A stretch of 64,000 nt of DNA from Nocardia wallacei (GTDB lineage Bacteria; Actinomycetota; Actinomycetes; Mycobacteriales; Mycobacteriaceae). The notes under the pieces were generated by a model that saw nothing but the letters and a program-made list of their open reading frames with translations, searched no databases and was not told the DNA's origin. Of the stretch, positions 25,509 to 36,646 are shown in pieces. The stretch lies in assembly GCF_014466955.1 (NCBI RefSeq), contig NZ_AP023396.1, forward strand, positions 7,068,001 to 7,132,000, in the 5' to 3' direction. Within the stretch, counting starts at the first letter, position 1, and each line of letters starts with the position of its first letter. Both the position numbers and the translations under genes were made by a program.

Positions 25509-26002
25509 GGGGTGGACTTCCTGTCGAGGGTGGCGGAGCCGGAGCGCAATCTCGTGTCAACCCGATCGCAATGCGCCATGTACGTACCTGTATGGTAAGT
25601 GCATCCACCGTTGGGGACCCTTGCCTCGGGCGAGCCGTATGCGCTTGATCTGTCACGGATCGGCCGCGGCGCAGCCGCCGTCGTTCGACCTGCCGTTCCG
25701 CAGACACCCTTCCCACCCCTGGAAATTGTTGTGGGTCAAAGTGATTGCATGAACCCGGACAAGCATGCTACTACTGTCTACGTACGTAGGCAGTAGGTTT
25801 CGCGCCGTGCCGGCACACGGCGTGGAAACGCCGCCGTTCGCGGCGGCGTTGTGGTCGGTCGGGTGGGTCTGTCCCCTCATCGGACTCACCCGAGCGATCC
25901 GATTGCCGGAGCCCACACGCCATCCGCGCGAGCGCGCGCTGGCAGTGGTCGCGCCACGTGCTCGAGATCGCGCGGTCGTGGCCGCCCCGGTGAAGGAGAA
26001 AC
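25509..26002. promoter_or_regulatory. Long divergent intergenic region with a near-perfect palindrome
   Basis: No gene is supported between the M56 and SulP genes. At 25771-25796, CTACTGTCTACGT and ACGTAGGCAGTAG form a 26-bp palindrome with one mismatched pair. A related TACGTACC core occurs at 25581-25588, closer to the M56 gene. Either could be an operator for BlaI or another dimeric repressor. The SulP gene has GAAGGAG just before its ATG. Confidence 0.5.
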
Positions 26003-28231
26003 ATGTCCACCGACACCGACACGTCCCCCAGATCGGAGATCTCGCCGGAGAGATCGTGGTCTGATCGTTTGTCTTCTGTTTCTCGCCATGATCTGCCTGC
26101 GTCGATTGTGGTGTTCTTGGTGGCCCTGCCGTTGTCGCTGGGTATCGCTATCGCGTCGGATGCGCCGATCGCGGCGGGGTTGATCGCGGCCGCGGTGGGC
26201 GGGATCGTGGTGGGGGTGCTGGGCGGGGCGCCGTTGCAGGTGTCCGGTCCGGCTGCGGGGTTGACGGTGGTGGTCGCGGAGACCATTCACCAGTTCGGGT
26301 GGAAGACAACGTGTTTCATCACGGTGGCGGCGGGGTTGCTGCAGGTGGTGTTCGGGTTGTCGCGGATCGCGCGGGCGGCGTTGGCGATCGCGCCGGTGGT
26401 GGTGCACGCGATGCTGGCCGGTATCGGGGTGACGATCGCGTTGCAGCAGGTGCATGTGCTGCTGGGTGGGTCCTCGCGTAGTTCGGCGTGGGAGAACGTG
26501 ACGGAGTTGCCGTGGCAGTTGCTGCATCTGCACGGCGCGGATGTGGTGGCCGGGGTGATCGTGATCGCGATCATCGTGGCGTGGCGGTGGGTGCCGGCGC
26601 GGGTGAAGATCGTTCCCGGGCCGTTGGTCGCGGTGCTGGCCGGGACGGTGTTGTCGCTGGTGTTGCCGGGTGAGCCGGTGCGGATCGTGATCGAGGGGTC
26701 GTTGTTCGACGCGATCGGGTTGCCGGGGATGCCCGAGGGGGACTGGGGTGCGGTGGTGCTGGCGGTGCTGACCATCGCGTTGATCGCCAGTGTGGAGTCG
26801 TTGCTGTCGGCGGTGGCGGTGGACAAGCTGCACACCGGTAAGCGCACCAATTTCGATCGGGAGTTGATGGCGCAGGGGGCGGCGAACATGACCTCGGGGT
26901 TGCTGGGCGGGTTGCCGGTGACCGGGGTGATCGTGCGGAGTTCGACCAATGTCGCCGCGGGTGCGCGGTCCAAGGCGTCGGCGTTTCTGCACGGGGTGTG
27001 GATCCTGGTGTTCTCCGTCGCGCTGGTCGGGGTGGTGCAGCAGATCCCGAAGTCGGCGCTGGCGGGATTGCTGATCGTGGTCGGTGTCCAGTTGGTGAAA
27101 CTGGCTCATATCCGGCTCGCGCGCCGCACCGGGGACCTGGCGGTGTATGCGGTCACCATCGCCGCGGTGGTGTTGCTGAACCTGCTCGAGGGCGTGCTGA
27201 TCGGGTTGGCGCTGGCGTTCGTGCTGCTGCTGTGGCGGGTGGTGAAAGTATCGGTACACGCCGCCCCGGTCACCGGCACCGAGCGGTGGATCGTCAGTAT
27301 CGACGGCACCTGCACCTTCCTCGCACTGCCGAAACTGACCAAGGAACTCGCCAAGGTCCCCACCGGCACCGACGTCCTGGTCGAACTCACCGTCGACTTC
27401 CTCGACCACGCCGCCTACGAAGCCATCCACGACTGGGCCCGCCAACACGAAAACACCGGCGGCAACGTCGAATTCGCCGAGATAGGTACCGCGCGGATGG
27501 CACACGTGTTCAACGGCCCGCCGCGGCGCGGACGCGCTCGCGGGCTGCTCGACGGTGCCCTCGGGCCCTGGCGTGAACGCACCGGCAATGTCATCAACAC
27601 CGGCATCGTCGCCTATCACCGGGGGCATGCCCACGTGGTGCGGCCGCACCTGGACGAGTTACGGGATCGGCAGGACCCGCACTCGCTGTTCCTCACCTGC
27701 GCCGACTCCCGGATCGTGCCCAACGTGATCACCAACAGCGGCCCCGGCGACCTGTTCACCGTCCGCAACGTCGGCAACCTCATCCCCGCCGACGGTTCGG
27801 ACGCCTCGATCGAGGCCGCGCTCGCCTTCGCCGTCGAGAATCTGCACGTCCGCAACATCGTCGTGTGCGGGCACTCCTCGTGCGGCGCCATGCGCGCCGT
27901 CCTGGACGGCACTCCCGCCGCCCCCGGGCTCGAGGAATGGCTGGCGCACGCCCGGCCGAGCCTGGCCCGGTTCCGCGCCGCGCCGCCGGTGGCCCTCGCC
28001 GCCGCGGCCGCGGGCTACGACGAGGTCGCGCAGCTGAGCATGGTGAACGTCGCGGTGCAGCTGCAAACCCTGCAGGCCCATCCGATCGTCAGCCGGGCCA
28101 TCGCCGAGCACGGCCTCACGGTGTCGGGGTTGTTCTTCGACATCGGCACCGCGCGGGTCATCGAGATCACCACCGATACCATCGGTGAGATCGTGGATAC
28201 CGATCACCGATCGGATCAATCGACCAGCTGA
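26003..28231 (+). CDS. SulP anion transporter fused to beta-carbonic anhydrase
   Basis: A 742-residue fusion. Residues about 30-410 form a SulP transporter (PASIVVFLVALPLSLGIAIA; GLLGGLPVTGVIVRSSTNVA), followed by a STAS domain (about 425-500) and a beta-carbonic anhydrase from about 520. The enzyme shows the zinc ligands in FLTCADSRIVPN and VVCGHSSCGAMR and the PGDLFTVRNVGNLIP stretch. The likely role is bicarbonate uptake coupled to CO2/bicarbonate interconversion; M. tuberculosis has a protein of the same architecture. Synonymous codons end mostly in G up to about 27240 and mostly in C afterwards, suggesting a mosaic gene. Confidence 0.93.
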   Translation: MSTDTDTSPRSEISPERSWSDRLSSVSRHDLPASIVVFLVALPLSLGIAIASDAPIAAGLIAAAVGGIVVGVLGGAPLQVSGPAAGLTVVVAETIHQFGWKTTCFITVAAGLLQVVFGLSRIARAALAIAPVVVHAMLAGIGVTIALQQVHVLLGGSSRSSAWENVTELPWQLLHLHGADVVAGVIVIAIIVAWRWVPARVKIVPGPLVAVLAGTVLSLVLPGEPVRIVIEGSLFDAIGLPGMPEGDWGAVVLAVLTIALIASVESLLSAVAVDKLHTGKRTNFDRELMAQGAANMTSGLLGGLPVTGVIVRSSTNVAAGARSKASAFLHGVWILVFSVALVGVVQQIPKSALAGLLIVVGVQLVKLAHIRLARRTGDLAVYAVTIAAVVLLNLLEGVLIGLALAFVLLLWRVVKVSVHAAPVTGTERWIVSIDGTCTFLALPKLTKELAKVPTGTDVLVELTVDFLDHAAYEAIHDWARQHENTGGNVEFAEIGTARMAHVFNGPPRRGRARGLLDGALGPWRERTGNVINTGIVAYHRGHAHVVRPHLDELRDRQDPHSLFLTCADSRIVPNVITNSGPGDLFTVRNVGNLIPADGSDASIEAALAFAVENLHVRNIVVCGHSSCGAMRAVLDGTPAAPGLEEWLAHARPSLARFRAAPPVALAAAAAGYDEVAQLSMVNVAVQLQTLQAHPIVSRAIAEHGLTVSGLFFDIGTARVIEITTDTIGEIVDTDHRSDQSTS

Positions 28232-28355
28232 AACGCTGTCGCCGCTGCCGGAAATCCCCGGCCCGGCCGTCGGCGTGTCCGCGCCTCCTCCCGGTCGATT
28301 CGCACTTGAATACCATCTGCCCGGTCTTCCTGAGCTGCGAATATCCGTGGAGGTC

Positions 28356-29597
28356 ATGGATTTGACTCGTCCGACGATCGTGTCCCTTGCCACACGCCCC
28401 GGACCCCGCCGACTACTGACCGCACTACTGGGCGCGGCCCTGGGCGTCGCGCTCGCCGCGCCCGCCGTCGCCCAGCCGATCTACCCGCGACCCGATCCGG
28501 ACCCGTTCTACGCGGCGCCCGCGGATCTGGCGGACCATCAGCCCGGCGAGGTGCTGGCGGTGCGGGCGATGCCGCCGCTGCTGACCTTCCCGGGCACGTC
28601 GGTCACGCTGGTGAAGTTCCGCTCGACCGATTCGCAGGGCCGCCCGATCGCGGCCACCACCACCGTGCTGACCCCGGCCAACCATCGTCCCGGCGACCCG
28701 CTGCTGTCGTACCAGCACATCATCAACGGGCTCGGTTCGGAGTGCGCGGTGTCGCGGGTGCTCTACACCGCCGACCCGAACCTACAGGTGCGCGAGGCCG
28801 CGGCGTTGAACGTGCTGCTCGCCCGCGGGTGGAGCGTCGCGCTGCCGGACCATCTCGGCCCGCGATTCGCCTACGGTGCGGCGCGGCTGGGCGGGCAGAT
28901 CACGCTGGACGGGATCCGCGCGGTCAGGCAGGTACCCGAACTGGGCGTCGGCGGCAGCCGGATCGCGATGGCCGGGTACTCCGGCGGCGGCATGGCGACG
29001 GCCTGGGCGGCGGCACTGCAGCCGCGCTACGCGCCCGAACTCGATATCGCCGGTGCGGCGGCGGGTGGTGTGCCGATGAATCTGCTGACCATGGTCGAGG
29101 CCCTGGGCACCAACTCGCATCCGGCCTTCGGGCTGGCGATGGCCGCCGCGATCGGGCTGGAGCGGGAGTATCCGGACCGGCTGCCCATCAGCGACTACAT
29201 GAATGCCCGTGGGCTCGCCGCCCGCGACGCGATGGCCGACGGCTGCACCAACGAGATTCTCGCGGCCGGGGCCGGGCGCAATGCCCTCGAATTCGCCCAG
29301 AGCACCGAGTTGATCAACAGTCCCGAGGCGCGGGCCGTGGTGGCGGAGAACAGCCTGGAATTGTTCGACGGAATTCCGGAAATGCCTGTGTTCGAATGGC
29401 ATTCACCGACCGATCCGCTGATTCCGGTGGACGCGATCGTCAATACCAATCGACGGTACTGTGCGGCGGGCGTGCGTTTGCAGGCCGAGGTGAACCCGTC
29501 GCCGGAACACCTGTCGGCGGCCGTATTGGGGGTGCCGTCGATGGTCAATTGGCTCGACGGGCGCTTGCGCGGTGAACCGGCGCCGTCGAACTGCTGA
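28356..29597 (+). CDS. Secretory lipase family protein
   Basis: A 413-residue exported alpha/beta hydrolase of the LIP (fungal-type secretory lipase) family. The signal peptide (RRLLTALLGAALGVALAAPA) ends at AVAQP. The nucleophile elbow is IAMAGYSGGGMATAWAA (Ser near residue 210); an acid in SPTDPLIPVD and a His in NPSPEHLSAA fit the rest of the triad. Substrates are probably short- to medium-chain glycerides or other esters. ATG 28356 follows GTGGAGGTC; the longer frame from 28185 lacks this and would overlap the previous gene. Confidence 0.88.
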   Translation: MDLTRPTIVSLATRPGPRRLLTALLGAALGVALAAPAVAQPIYPRPDPDPFYAAPADLADHQPGEVLAVRAMPPLLTFPGTSVTLVKFRSTDSQGRPIAATTTVLTPANHRPGDPLLSYQHIINGLGSECAVSRVLYTADPNLQVREAAALNVLLARGWSVALPDHLGPRFAYGAARLGGQITLDGIRAVRQVPELGVGGSRIAMAGYSGGGMATAWAAALQPRYAPELDIAGAAAGGVPMNLLTMVEALGTNSHPAFGLAMAAAIGLEREYPDRLPISDYMNARGLAARDAMADGCTNEILAAGAGRNALEFAQSTELINSPEARAVVAENSLELFDGIPEMPVFEWHSPTDPLIPVDAIVNTNRRYCAAGVRLQAEVNPSPEHLSAAVLGVPSMVNWLDGRLRGEPAPSNC

Positions 29598-29646
29598 ACC
29601 GGGCCCTCGCGGCCGCGCCCTGAACTCGTCATGACACGGGGATAGC

Positions 29647-31302
29647 ATGGCGGCTATGACGGATGCCGATTTCGCCAGCTTCGGGGAGCCCAATCGCAAA
29701 CGGCCGGAGGGGTCTCGCCTCACCCACCCGGCCAACGATTCGGTCCCGGCGCCGGTGAACGGCCTCACCGGTATCGACACCGCCGGGCGCAGTCCGTTCG
29801 GGCCGGAACTGCAGTGGAATCCGCCGGATTTCGCGACGCAATGGGCCAATGCCGCAACCCGGTCCAGCGCTCCGGCGGCCGAGGCGGGGCCGCCGGAGTC
29901 GCTCATGTCGGCACCCGACGCGGTCACCATCCGGCCGGAATCGGCCAGCACGCCCACCGATCCGGGCCTGCGGCGTCCGGAGGCCGACTCCCCGGGCCCG
30001 CGCGCCGCCGCCGACCACCGCACCGGCTCGATCACGCCCCGGACGGAGTCGAGCATCCCCCGCACCGAATCCGCGCTGTCCCACCAGAACTCCTTCACCC
30101 CCACGAACGGATCCGCCGCACCACACCAGAACTCGTACACCCTCCCCACCGACCCCCAGGCACCCCGGCAGAATTCCTACCCCCTCTCCGGCGAACCGGC
30201 TCCCACCCAGCAGAACTCGTACGCGCTCTCCGGCGAACCCCCGGCCCCCCAGCAAAACTCATACGCCCCCTCCGCCGAAAACTCGGCCCCCAAGCAGAAC
30301 TCGTATACCCGCTCCGCCGAAAACTCGGCAGCCCAGCAGAACTCGTTCATGCTTTCCCAGGAAACCGCTGCATCCCAGTCGAAGTCCTACACGCTTTCCG
30401 GTGAGCCTGCCCCGACACAGCAGAACTCGTACGCGCTCTCCGGCGAACCGCCAGTCCCCCAGCAAAACTCGTACGCCCGCTCCGCCGAAAACTCGGCGGC
30501 CCAGCAGAACTCACACATGTCTTCCGGTGAACCCTCGGGGTCGCAGCAGAACTCGTACCCACGGTCCGGCGAGCTGTCGGCTCAGCAGAACTCATACACA
30601 CGTGCTGGTGGAGCTGAAGCGCGGCAGAACTCGTACGGGCTTTCCGGCGAGCCCGCGGCGCCACAGCAGAACTCGTATTCGTCCGCGGGCGAATCGGCGG
30701 GCGCGCGGCGGGCGGATGCCCTGTCGCCGCGTAATGAATCCGGCGCTTCCCGCTCGGATTCTCTTTCGTCGCAGACCGAGTCCGCCGGGGCTCGACGGGA
30801 AACGCTCTCGGCGCGAACGGATTCCGCGGCGTCCCGGCCGAACGCGCTACCTTCCCGTGCCGAATCCGCCGCCGCCCGGCAGGACACCCTCGCCCCGAAA
30901 ACAGGCCCCATCCCCACGCGGAATTCCGACGCGAGCGGGCGTCGAACTCCCACGCGCACCGAAGCCGCCCATCGCGACGACTCCGAACCGGCCCGCCGCG
31001 CTCCGGAGCCGCCCCTCGCCCGGCGCAGCGCCCACCGCCACACCTCACCCGCGGAGGACTCCCCCACCGCCATCGACATCCACCTCGTCATGCGCCTCCT
31101 GCTCACCAGCAGCAACCTGGAAACGATCGCGAAGAAGGCCGAATCCGGTGACTTCTCCCTCACCGAATTCATCCAGGCCGCCCACCGCACCCGCACCGTG
31201 GCCGTAGACCTCGTCTCCGCCTGGTTCGGCGGCACCGACCAAATGCGCCAGTTCGCCGAAGCCCTATTAGCCGCAACCGAACCCGTCACCGAATCTCGAT
31301 GA
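29647..31302 (+). CDS. Unknown protein made of 14-residue QNSY-type repeats with a conserved helical C-terminus
   Basis: A 551-residue protein matching no family I recognise. Residues 1-145 are polar and low in structure. Residues about 146-351 are some fifteen units of 13-15 residues, each starting (Q/H/R)QNSY and continuing like xLSGEPAPxQ. Residues about 352-420 hold a second repeat class of similar length (ARRADALSPRNESG; ASRSDSLSSQTESAG). The last 77 residues (TAIDIHLVMRLLLTSSNLET onward) look folded and helical. There is no signal peptide, membrane span or cysteine-rich site. Composition (Gln, Asn, Ser, Tyr, Pro) suggests a disordered scaffold or a self-associating protein. Its 3' end overlaps a decayed toxin gene on the other strand by 17 bases. 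Confidence 0.75.
   Translation: MAAMTDADFASFGEPNRKRPEGSRLTHPANDSVPAPVNGLTGIDTAGRSPFGPELQWNPPDFATQWANAATRSSAPAAEAGPPESLMSAPDAVTIRPESASTPTDPGLRRPEADSPGPRAAADHRTGSITPRTESSIPRTESALSHQNSFTPTNGSAAPHQNSYTLPTDPQAPRQNSYPLSGEPAPTQQNSYALSGEPPAPQQNSYAPSAENSAPKQNSYTRSAENSAAQQNSFMLSQETAASQSKSYTLSGEPAPTQQNSYALSGEPPVPQQNSYARSAENSAAQQNSHMSSGEPSGSQQNSYPRSGELSAQQNSYTRAGGAEARQNSYGLSGEPAAPQQNSYSSAGESAGARRADALSPRNESGASRSDSLSSQTESAGARRETLSARTDSAASRPNALPSRAESAAARQDTLAPKTGPIPTRNSDASGRRTPTRTEAAHRDDSEPARRAPEPPLARRSAHRHTSPAEDSPTAIDIHLVMRLLLTSSNLETIAKKAESGDFSLTEFIQAAHRTRTVAVDLVSAWFGGTDQMRQFAEALLAATEPVTESR
30082..30702 (+). repeat. 42-bp in-frame repeat array encoding QNSY units
   Basis: About fifteen degenerate units, mostly 42 bp, each containing CAGAACTCRTAC or a close variant. 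Two blocks (near 30190-30300 and 30400-30500) share the same order of unit types (SGEPAPT, SGEPPxP, SAENSA), indicating a past duplication of several units together. Confidence 0.85.
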
Positions 31303-31528
31303 TCGACTCCCCGGCACCCAACAGCTCGACCACCGTCGGCAGAATCGGCAAGAAAGCTTCCAGCAGTACCTTTTTCGAGCAGTTCCCGCTCCTGAGCCGC
31401 CTCATCCCACACTTCGAGATCGAAGGCAGTCGTCATCCCGATATCGCACACATGGCCGCGTCGTGACCTTCTGCGACGAGCACACGGGCCAACGCCGGTG
31501 GAAGTTGTGCGTCTATGAGGAAGTTCAA
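31286..31528 (-). pseudogene. Decayed DUF5615 (PIN-like) toxin gene
   Basis: The product begins (M)NFLIDAQLPPALARVLVAEG-HDAAMCAISG and then hits a stop. The next frame continues GMTTAFDLEVWDEAAQERELL, and a third frame gives VLLEAFLPILPTVVELLGAG, ending at SIIEIR. Joined, these read as a normal DUF5615 nuclease-like toxin, so at least two frameshifts have broken it. The TTG start overlaps the stop of the antitoxin frame. The end overlaps the 3' end of the QNSY-repeat gene by 17 bases. Confidence 0.75.
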
Positions 31529-31758
31529 GAGGCGGTCCGGAGAATCGGATGATCCGCCTCGGCTGCGGCGAATGCCAGGCAGGCGAATGCCAGGCACGCG
31601 CGGATGTCTTCCCGCTCCAGATACGGCTAGTCCTCGAGGATCGAGTCCTCTGTCTCACCGGCGGCCAGAAGTTCGAGAATGTCCTTCACGCGGATTCGCA
31701 TACCGCGGATGCAGGGACGTCCACCGAGCTGGTTCGGATCGAACGTAATTCTGGACAC
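31525..31758 (-). pseudogene. DUF433 antitoxin gene interrupted by an in-frame TAG
   Basis: From a GTG at 31758 the frame reads VSRITFDPNQLGGRPCIRGM, then RIRVKDILELLAAGETEDSILED, then a TAG stop at 31629-31627 where the family normally has Tyr. It goes on PYLEREDIRACLAFA to a second stop at 31527-31525. DUF433 proteins are antitoxins of DUF5615 toxins, and the toxin remnant follows directly. A 15-nt tandem duplication (31567-31581 and 31582-31596) doubles CLAFA in the same frame, a further sign of decay. Confidence 0.75.
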
Positions 31759-31825
31759 AGCGCAATCATACTCACTGGCAGCTGCCAACTTCGACGAACA
31801 GGATCCGAAACACCACCGCACGCGA

Positions 31826-31857
31826 AAAGGGCCGTCCCCCTTGGGGAACGGCCCTTT
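31826..31857 (-). terminator. Intrinsic terminator after tuf
   Basis: On the minus strand AAAGGGCCGTTCCCC pairs with GGGGGACGGCCCTTTT around a three-base loop; the second arm ends in a short T run. It lies 16 bases past the tuf stop and closes the rpsL-rpsG-fusA-tuf block. Confidence 0.88.
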
Positions 31858-31872
31858 CAGTAAGAACTGGTC

Positions 31873-33063
31873 TTACTTGACGATCTTGGTGACGCGGCCG
31901 GCGCCGACGGTGCGGCCGCCCTCACGGATCGCGAAACGCAGGCCCTCTTCCATGGCGACGGGCTGGATCAGCTTGACGCTCATCTCGGTGTTGTCGCCCG
32001 GCATGACCATTTCGGTGCCCTCGGGGAGGGTCACGACGCCGGTCACGTCGGTGGTGCGGAAGTAGAACTGCGGGCGGTAGTTGTTGAAGAACGGGGTGTG
32101 GCGGCCGCCCTCGTCCTTCGACAGGATGTACGCCTGGCCCTCGAACTCGGTGTGCGGAGTCGTGGTGCCCGGCTTGATGACGACCTGGCCGCGCTCCACG
32201 TCCTCACGCTTGAGGCCGCGCAGCAGCAGACCGACGTTGTCGCCGGCCTGGCCCTGGTCGAGCAGCTTGCGGAACATCTCGACGCCGGTGACCGTGGTCT
32301 TCTGCGTCTTCTCGCGGATGCCGGTGATCTCGACTTCCTCGTTGACGTTGATGATGCCGCGCTCGACACGACCGGTGACGACGGTGCCACGACCGGTGAT
32401 CGTGAAGACGTCCTCGATCGGCATCAGGAACGGCTTGTCGGTCTCACGAACCGGGTCCGGGATCGACTCGTCGACGGCGTTCATCAGCTCGACGATCGAC
32501 TCGGCCCACTTCGCGTCGCCCTCCAGCGCCTTCAGGCCGGAAACGCGGACGACCGGAGCGTCCTCGTCGAACTCCTGCGAGGCCAGCAGCTCGCGGACCT
32601 CCATCTCGACGAGCTCGAGGATCTCCTCGTCGTCGACCATGTCCGACTTGTTCAGCGCGACCAGGATGTAGGGCACGCCGACCTGACGGGCGAGCAGCAC
32701 GTGCTCACGGGTCTGCGGCATCGGGCCGTCGGTGGCGGCGACCACGAGGATGGCGCCGTCCATCTGGGCCGCACCGGTGATCATGTTCTTGATGTAGTCG
32801 GCGTGGCCCGGCGCGTCGACGTGGGCGTAGTGCCGCTTCTCCGTCTGGTACTCGACGTGAGAGATGTTGATCGTGATACCGCGAGCCTTCTCCTCCGGAG
32901 CCTTGTCGATCTGGTCGAACGCAAAGCTCTGGTTCAGGTCCGGGTACTTGTCGTGCAGAACCTTGGTGATAGCCGCCGTCAGCGTGGTCTTGCCGTGGTC
33001 GACGTGACCGATGGTGCCGATGTTGACGTGGGGCTTCGTCCGCTCGAACTTCGCCTTCGCCAC
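31873..33063 (-). CDS. tuf: Elongation factor Tu
   Basis: A 396-residue translational GTPase that delivers aminoacyl-tRNA to the ribosome. GTP motifs: [27 protein letters not shown] and SGLKALEGD; the switch I Thr is in [10 protein letters not shown]. The beta-barrel domains II and III end in [13 protein letters not shown] start with AGGAGGACATCAA upstream. Last gene of the str-type cluster. Confidence 0.99.
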   Translation of the reverse strand: MAKAKFERTKPHVNIGTIGHVDHGKTTLTAAITKVLHDKYPDLNQSFAFDQIDKAPEEKARGITINISHVEYQTEKRHYAHVDAPGHADYIKNMITGAAQMDGAILVVAATDGPMPQTREHVLLARQVGVPYILVALNKSDMVDDEEILELVEMEVRELLASQEFDEDAPVVRVSGLKALEGDAKWAESIVELMNAVDESIPDPVRETDKPFLMPIEDVFTITGRGTVVTGRVERGIINVNEEVEITGIREKTQKTTVTGVEMFRKLLDQGQAGDNVGLLLRGLKREDVERGQVVIKPGTTTPHTEFEGQAYILSKDEGGRHTPFFNNYRPQFYFRTTDVTGVVTLPEGTEMVMPGDNTEMSVKLIQPVAMEEGLRFAIREGGRTVGAGRVTKIVK

Positions 33064-33159
33064 TTGATGTCCTCCTGGACTTGTTGGTGCTTGCTATGCA
33101 GCAGTGCGGTTTTTAAGGGTCACCCCCGCTTACACGGGGATTGGGTCGTACGTGACCGA

Positions 33160-35262
<2,103 letters not shown>

Positions 35263-35480
35263 GGAAATCTTCCCCGCTCTGTCTTGTGAGACTCTCAGCT
35301 CAGTTGGGATTTTCGGGAACGACCCTGGCTCCGTTTCGGAGGCCCAGAGGCCATCACTTTTTCAACGTCGGGCGTGGCCTCGAAGTGCCGCGGCGCCACG
35401 CCCGACTGTGACTCGCCTCCCGGCGCCGTTCCTTGACAGTGCCCAATGCGGAGCACCGCTCCGGAGACCCGGGAGCCGAC

Positions 35481-35951
35481 TCACCAGCGGTAGTGCGCGA
35501 AGGCCCGGTTCGACTCGGCCATCTTGTGGGTGTCCTCGCGACGCTTCACCGAGGCGCCGAGACCGTTGCTGGCATCGAGCAGCTCGTTGGCCAGGCGCTC
35601 GACCATGGTCTTCTCGCGACGCTGCCGGGAGAAGTTGACCAGCCAGCGCAGCGCCAGGGTGTTGGCGCGGCCCGGACGCACCTCGACCGGCACCTGGTAG
35701 GTCGCGCCACCGACGCGGCGGGGCTTCACCTCGAGCGAGGGCTTCACGTTGTCGAGCGCGCGCTTGAGGGTGACGACCGGGTCGGTGCCGGTCTTCTCGC
35801 GTGCCTGCTCCAGCGCGGCGTACACGATCCGCTCGGCGGTCGACTTCTTGCCGTCCAGCAGGATCTTGTTGACCAGCTGGCTCACCAGCGGCGACCCGTA
35901 GACCGGATCGTTGATCAGCGGACGCTTGGGTGCGGGGCCCTTGCGCGGCAT
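35481..35951 (-). CDS. rpsG: 30S ribosomal protein S7
   Basis: A 156-residue primary 16S rRNA-binding protein of the small subunit head. [20 protein letters not shown] and the tail [10 protein letters not shown] are diagnostic. Starts one base after the rpsL stop, so it is cotranscribed and probably coupled with rpsL. Confidence 0.99.
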   Translation of the reverse strand: MPRKGPAPKRPLINDPVYGSPLVSQLVNKILLDGKKSTAERIVYAALEQAREKTGTDPVVTLKRALDNVKPSLEVKPRRVGGATYQVPVEVRPGRANTLALRWLVNFSRQRREKTMVERLANELLDASNGLGASVKRREDTHKMAESNRAFAHYRW

Positions 35952-35952
35952 A

Positions 35953-36327
35953 TCAGCTCTTCTCCTTCTTGGCGCCGTAGCGGCTGCGGGCCTGCTTGCG
36001 GTTCTTCACACCCTGGGTGTCGAGCGAACCGCGGATGATCTTGTAGCGCACACCCGGGAGGTCCTTCACACGACCACCGCGCACGAGCACCATCGAGTGC
36101 TCCTGCAGGTTGTGGCCCTCACCGGGGATGTAGGCCGTGACCTCGACCGCGCTGGTCAGGCGAACACGCGCGACCTTGCGCAGCGCGGAGTTCGGCTTCT
36201 TCGGGGTCGTGGTGTACACGCGGGTGCACACGCCACGACGCTGCGGGCTCCCCTTCAGGGCCGCGGTCTTCGTCTTCGCGACCTTGTCGCGGCGACCCTT
36301 GCGGACCAGCTGGTTGATGGTTGGCAT
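35953..36327 (-). CDS. rpsL: 30S ribosomal protein S12
   Basis: A 124-residue decoding-site protein. The [14 protein letters not shown] and [16 protein letters not shown] segments carry Lys43 and Lys88, the positions where substitutions give streptomycin resistance; both are wild type here. AAAGAAAG precedes the ATG. First gene of the rpsL-rpsG-fusA-tuf cluster. Confidence 0.99.
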   Translation of the reverse strand: MPTINQLVRKGRRDKVAKTKTAALKGSPQRRGVCTRVYTTTPKKPNSALRKVARVRLTSAVEVTAYIPGEGHNLQEHSMVLVRGGRVKDLPGVRYKIIRGSLDTQGVKNRKQARSRYGAKKEKS

Positions 36328-36646
36328 ATACCGGCTTTCTTTATTCAGTAACCAGGTGTCTGGAGTTCTTCACGTGTGCGTCATCGAGCTTTCACCCGCC
36401 CGCCCGGATCCGCGTTCCTCGCGTCCCGAGGTCGGGCGTGTCGCGCGCATCGCATGCCTACATTTCCGGGCACGCTGAAACGGTCGGCCGCTCTCGCTGG
36501 CTTACGTCCTGCACACGAACCTGCCCGCTAGCTTCCGGGCACAGCGATCCACGATACCCGTCGGCGCGGCGGGGGGCAAAAGCGGGTACCCCGTGGTAGG
36601 CGAGGCACGGCGCCGGGTCGCGATATCGGGTTGTCGAGCTTGTGAT
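36328..36646 (-). promoter_or_regulatory. Leader and promoter region of the rpsL cluster
   Basis: No gene is supported here. On the minus strand TTGCCC (36579-36574) and TATCGT (36556-36551) are separated by 17 bases, a good housekeeping sigma promoter. Transcription would start near 36544, leaving a leader of about 217 bases before rpsL. No certain structure was identified in the leader. Confidence 0.5.

Noticed and set aside
30082..30702. Possible CRISPR array
   Set aside because: Units are diverged, in frame, contiguous without spacers, and lie inside a long coding frame; no cas genes are near.
35263..35480. Regulatory RNA or small gene in the rpsG-fusA gap
   Set aside because: No convincing hairpin-plus-frame structure or conserved leader motif was found by eye.
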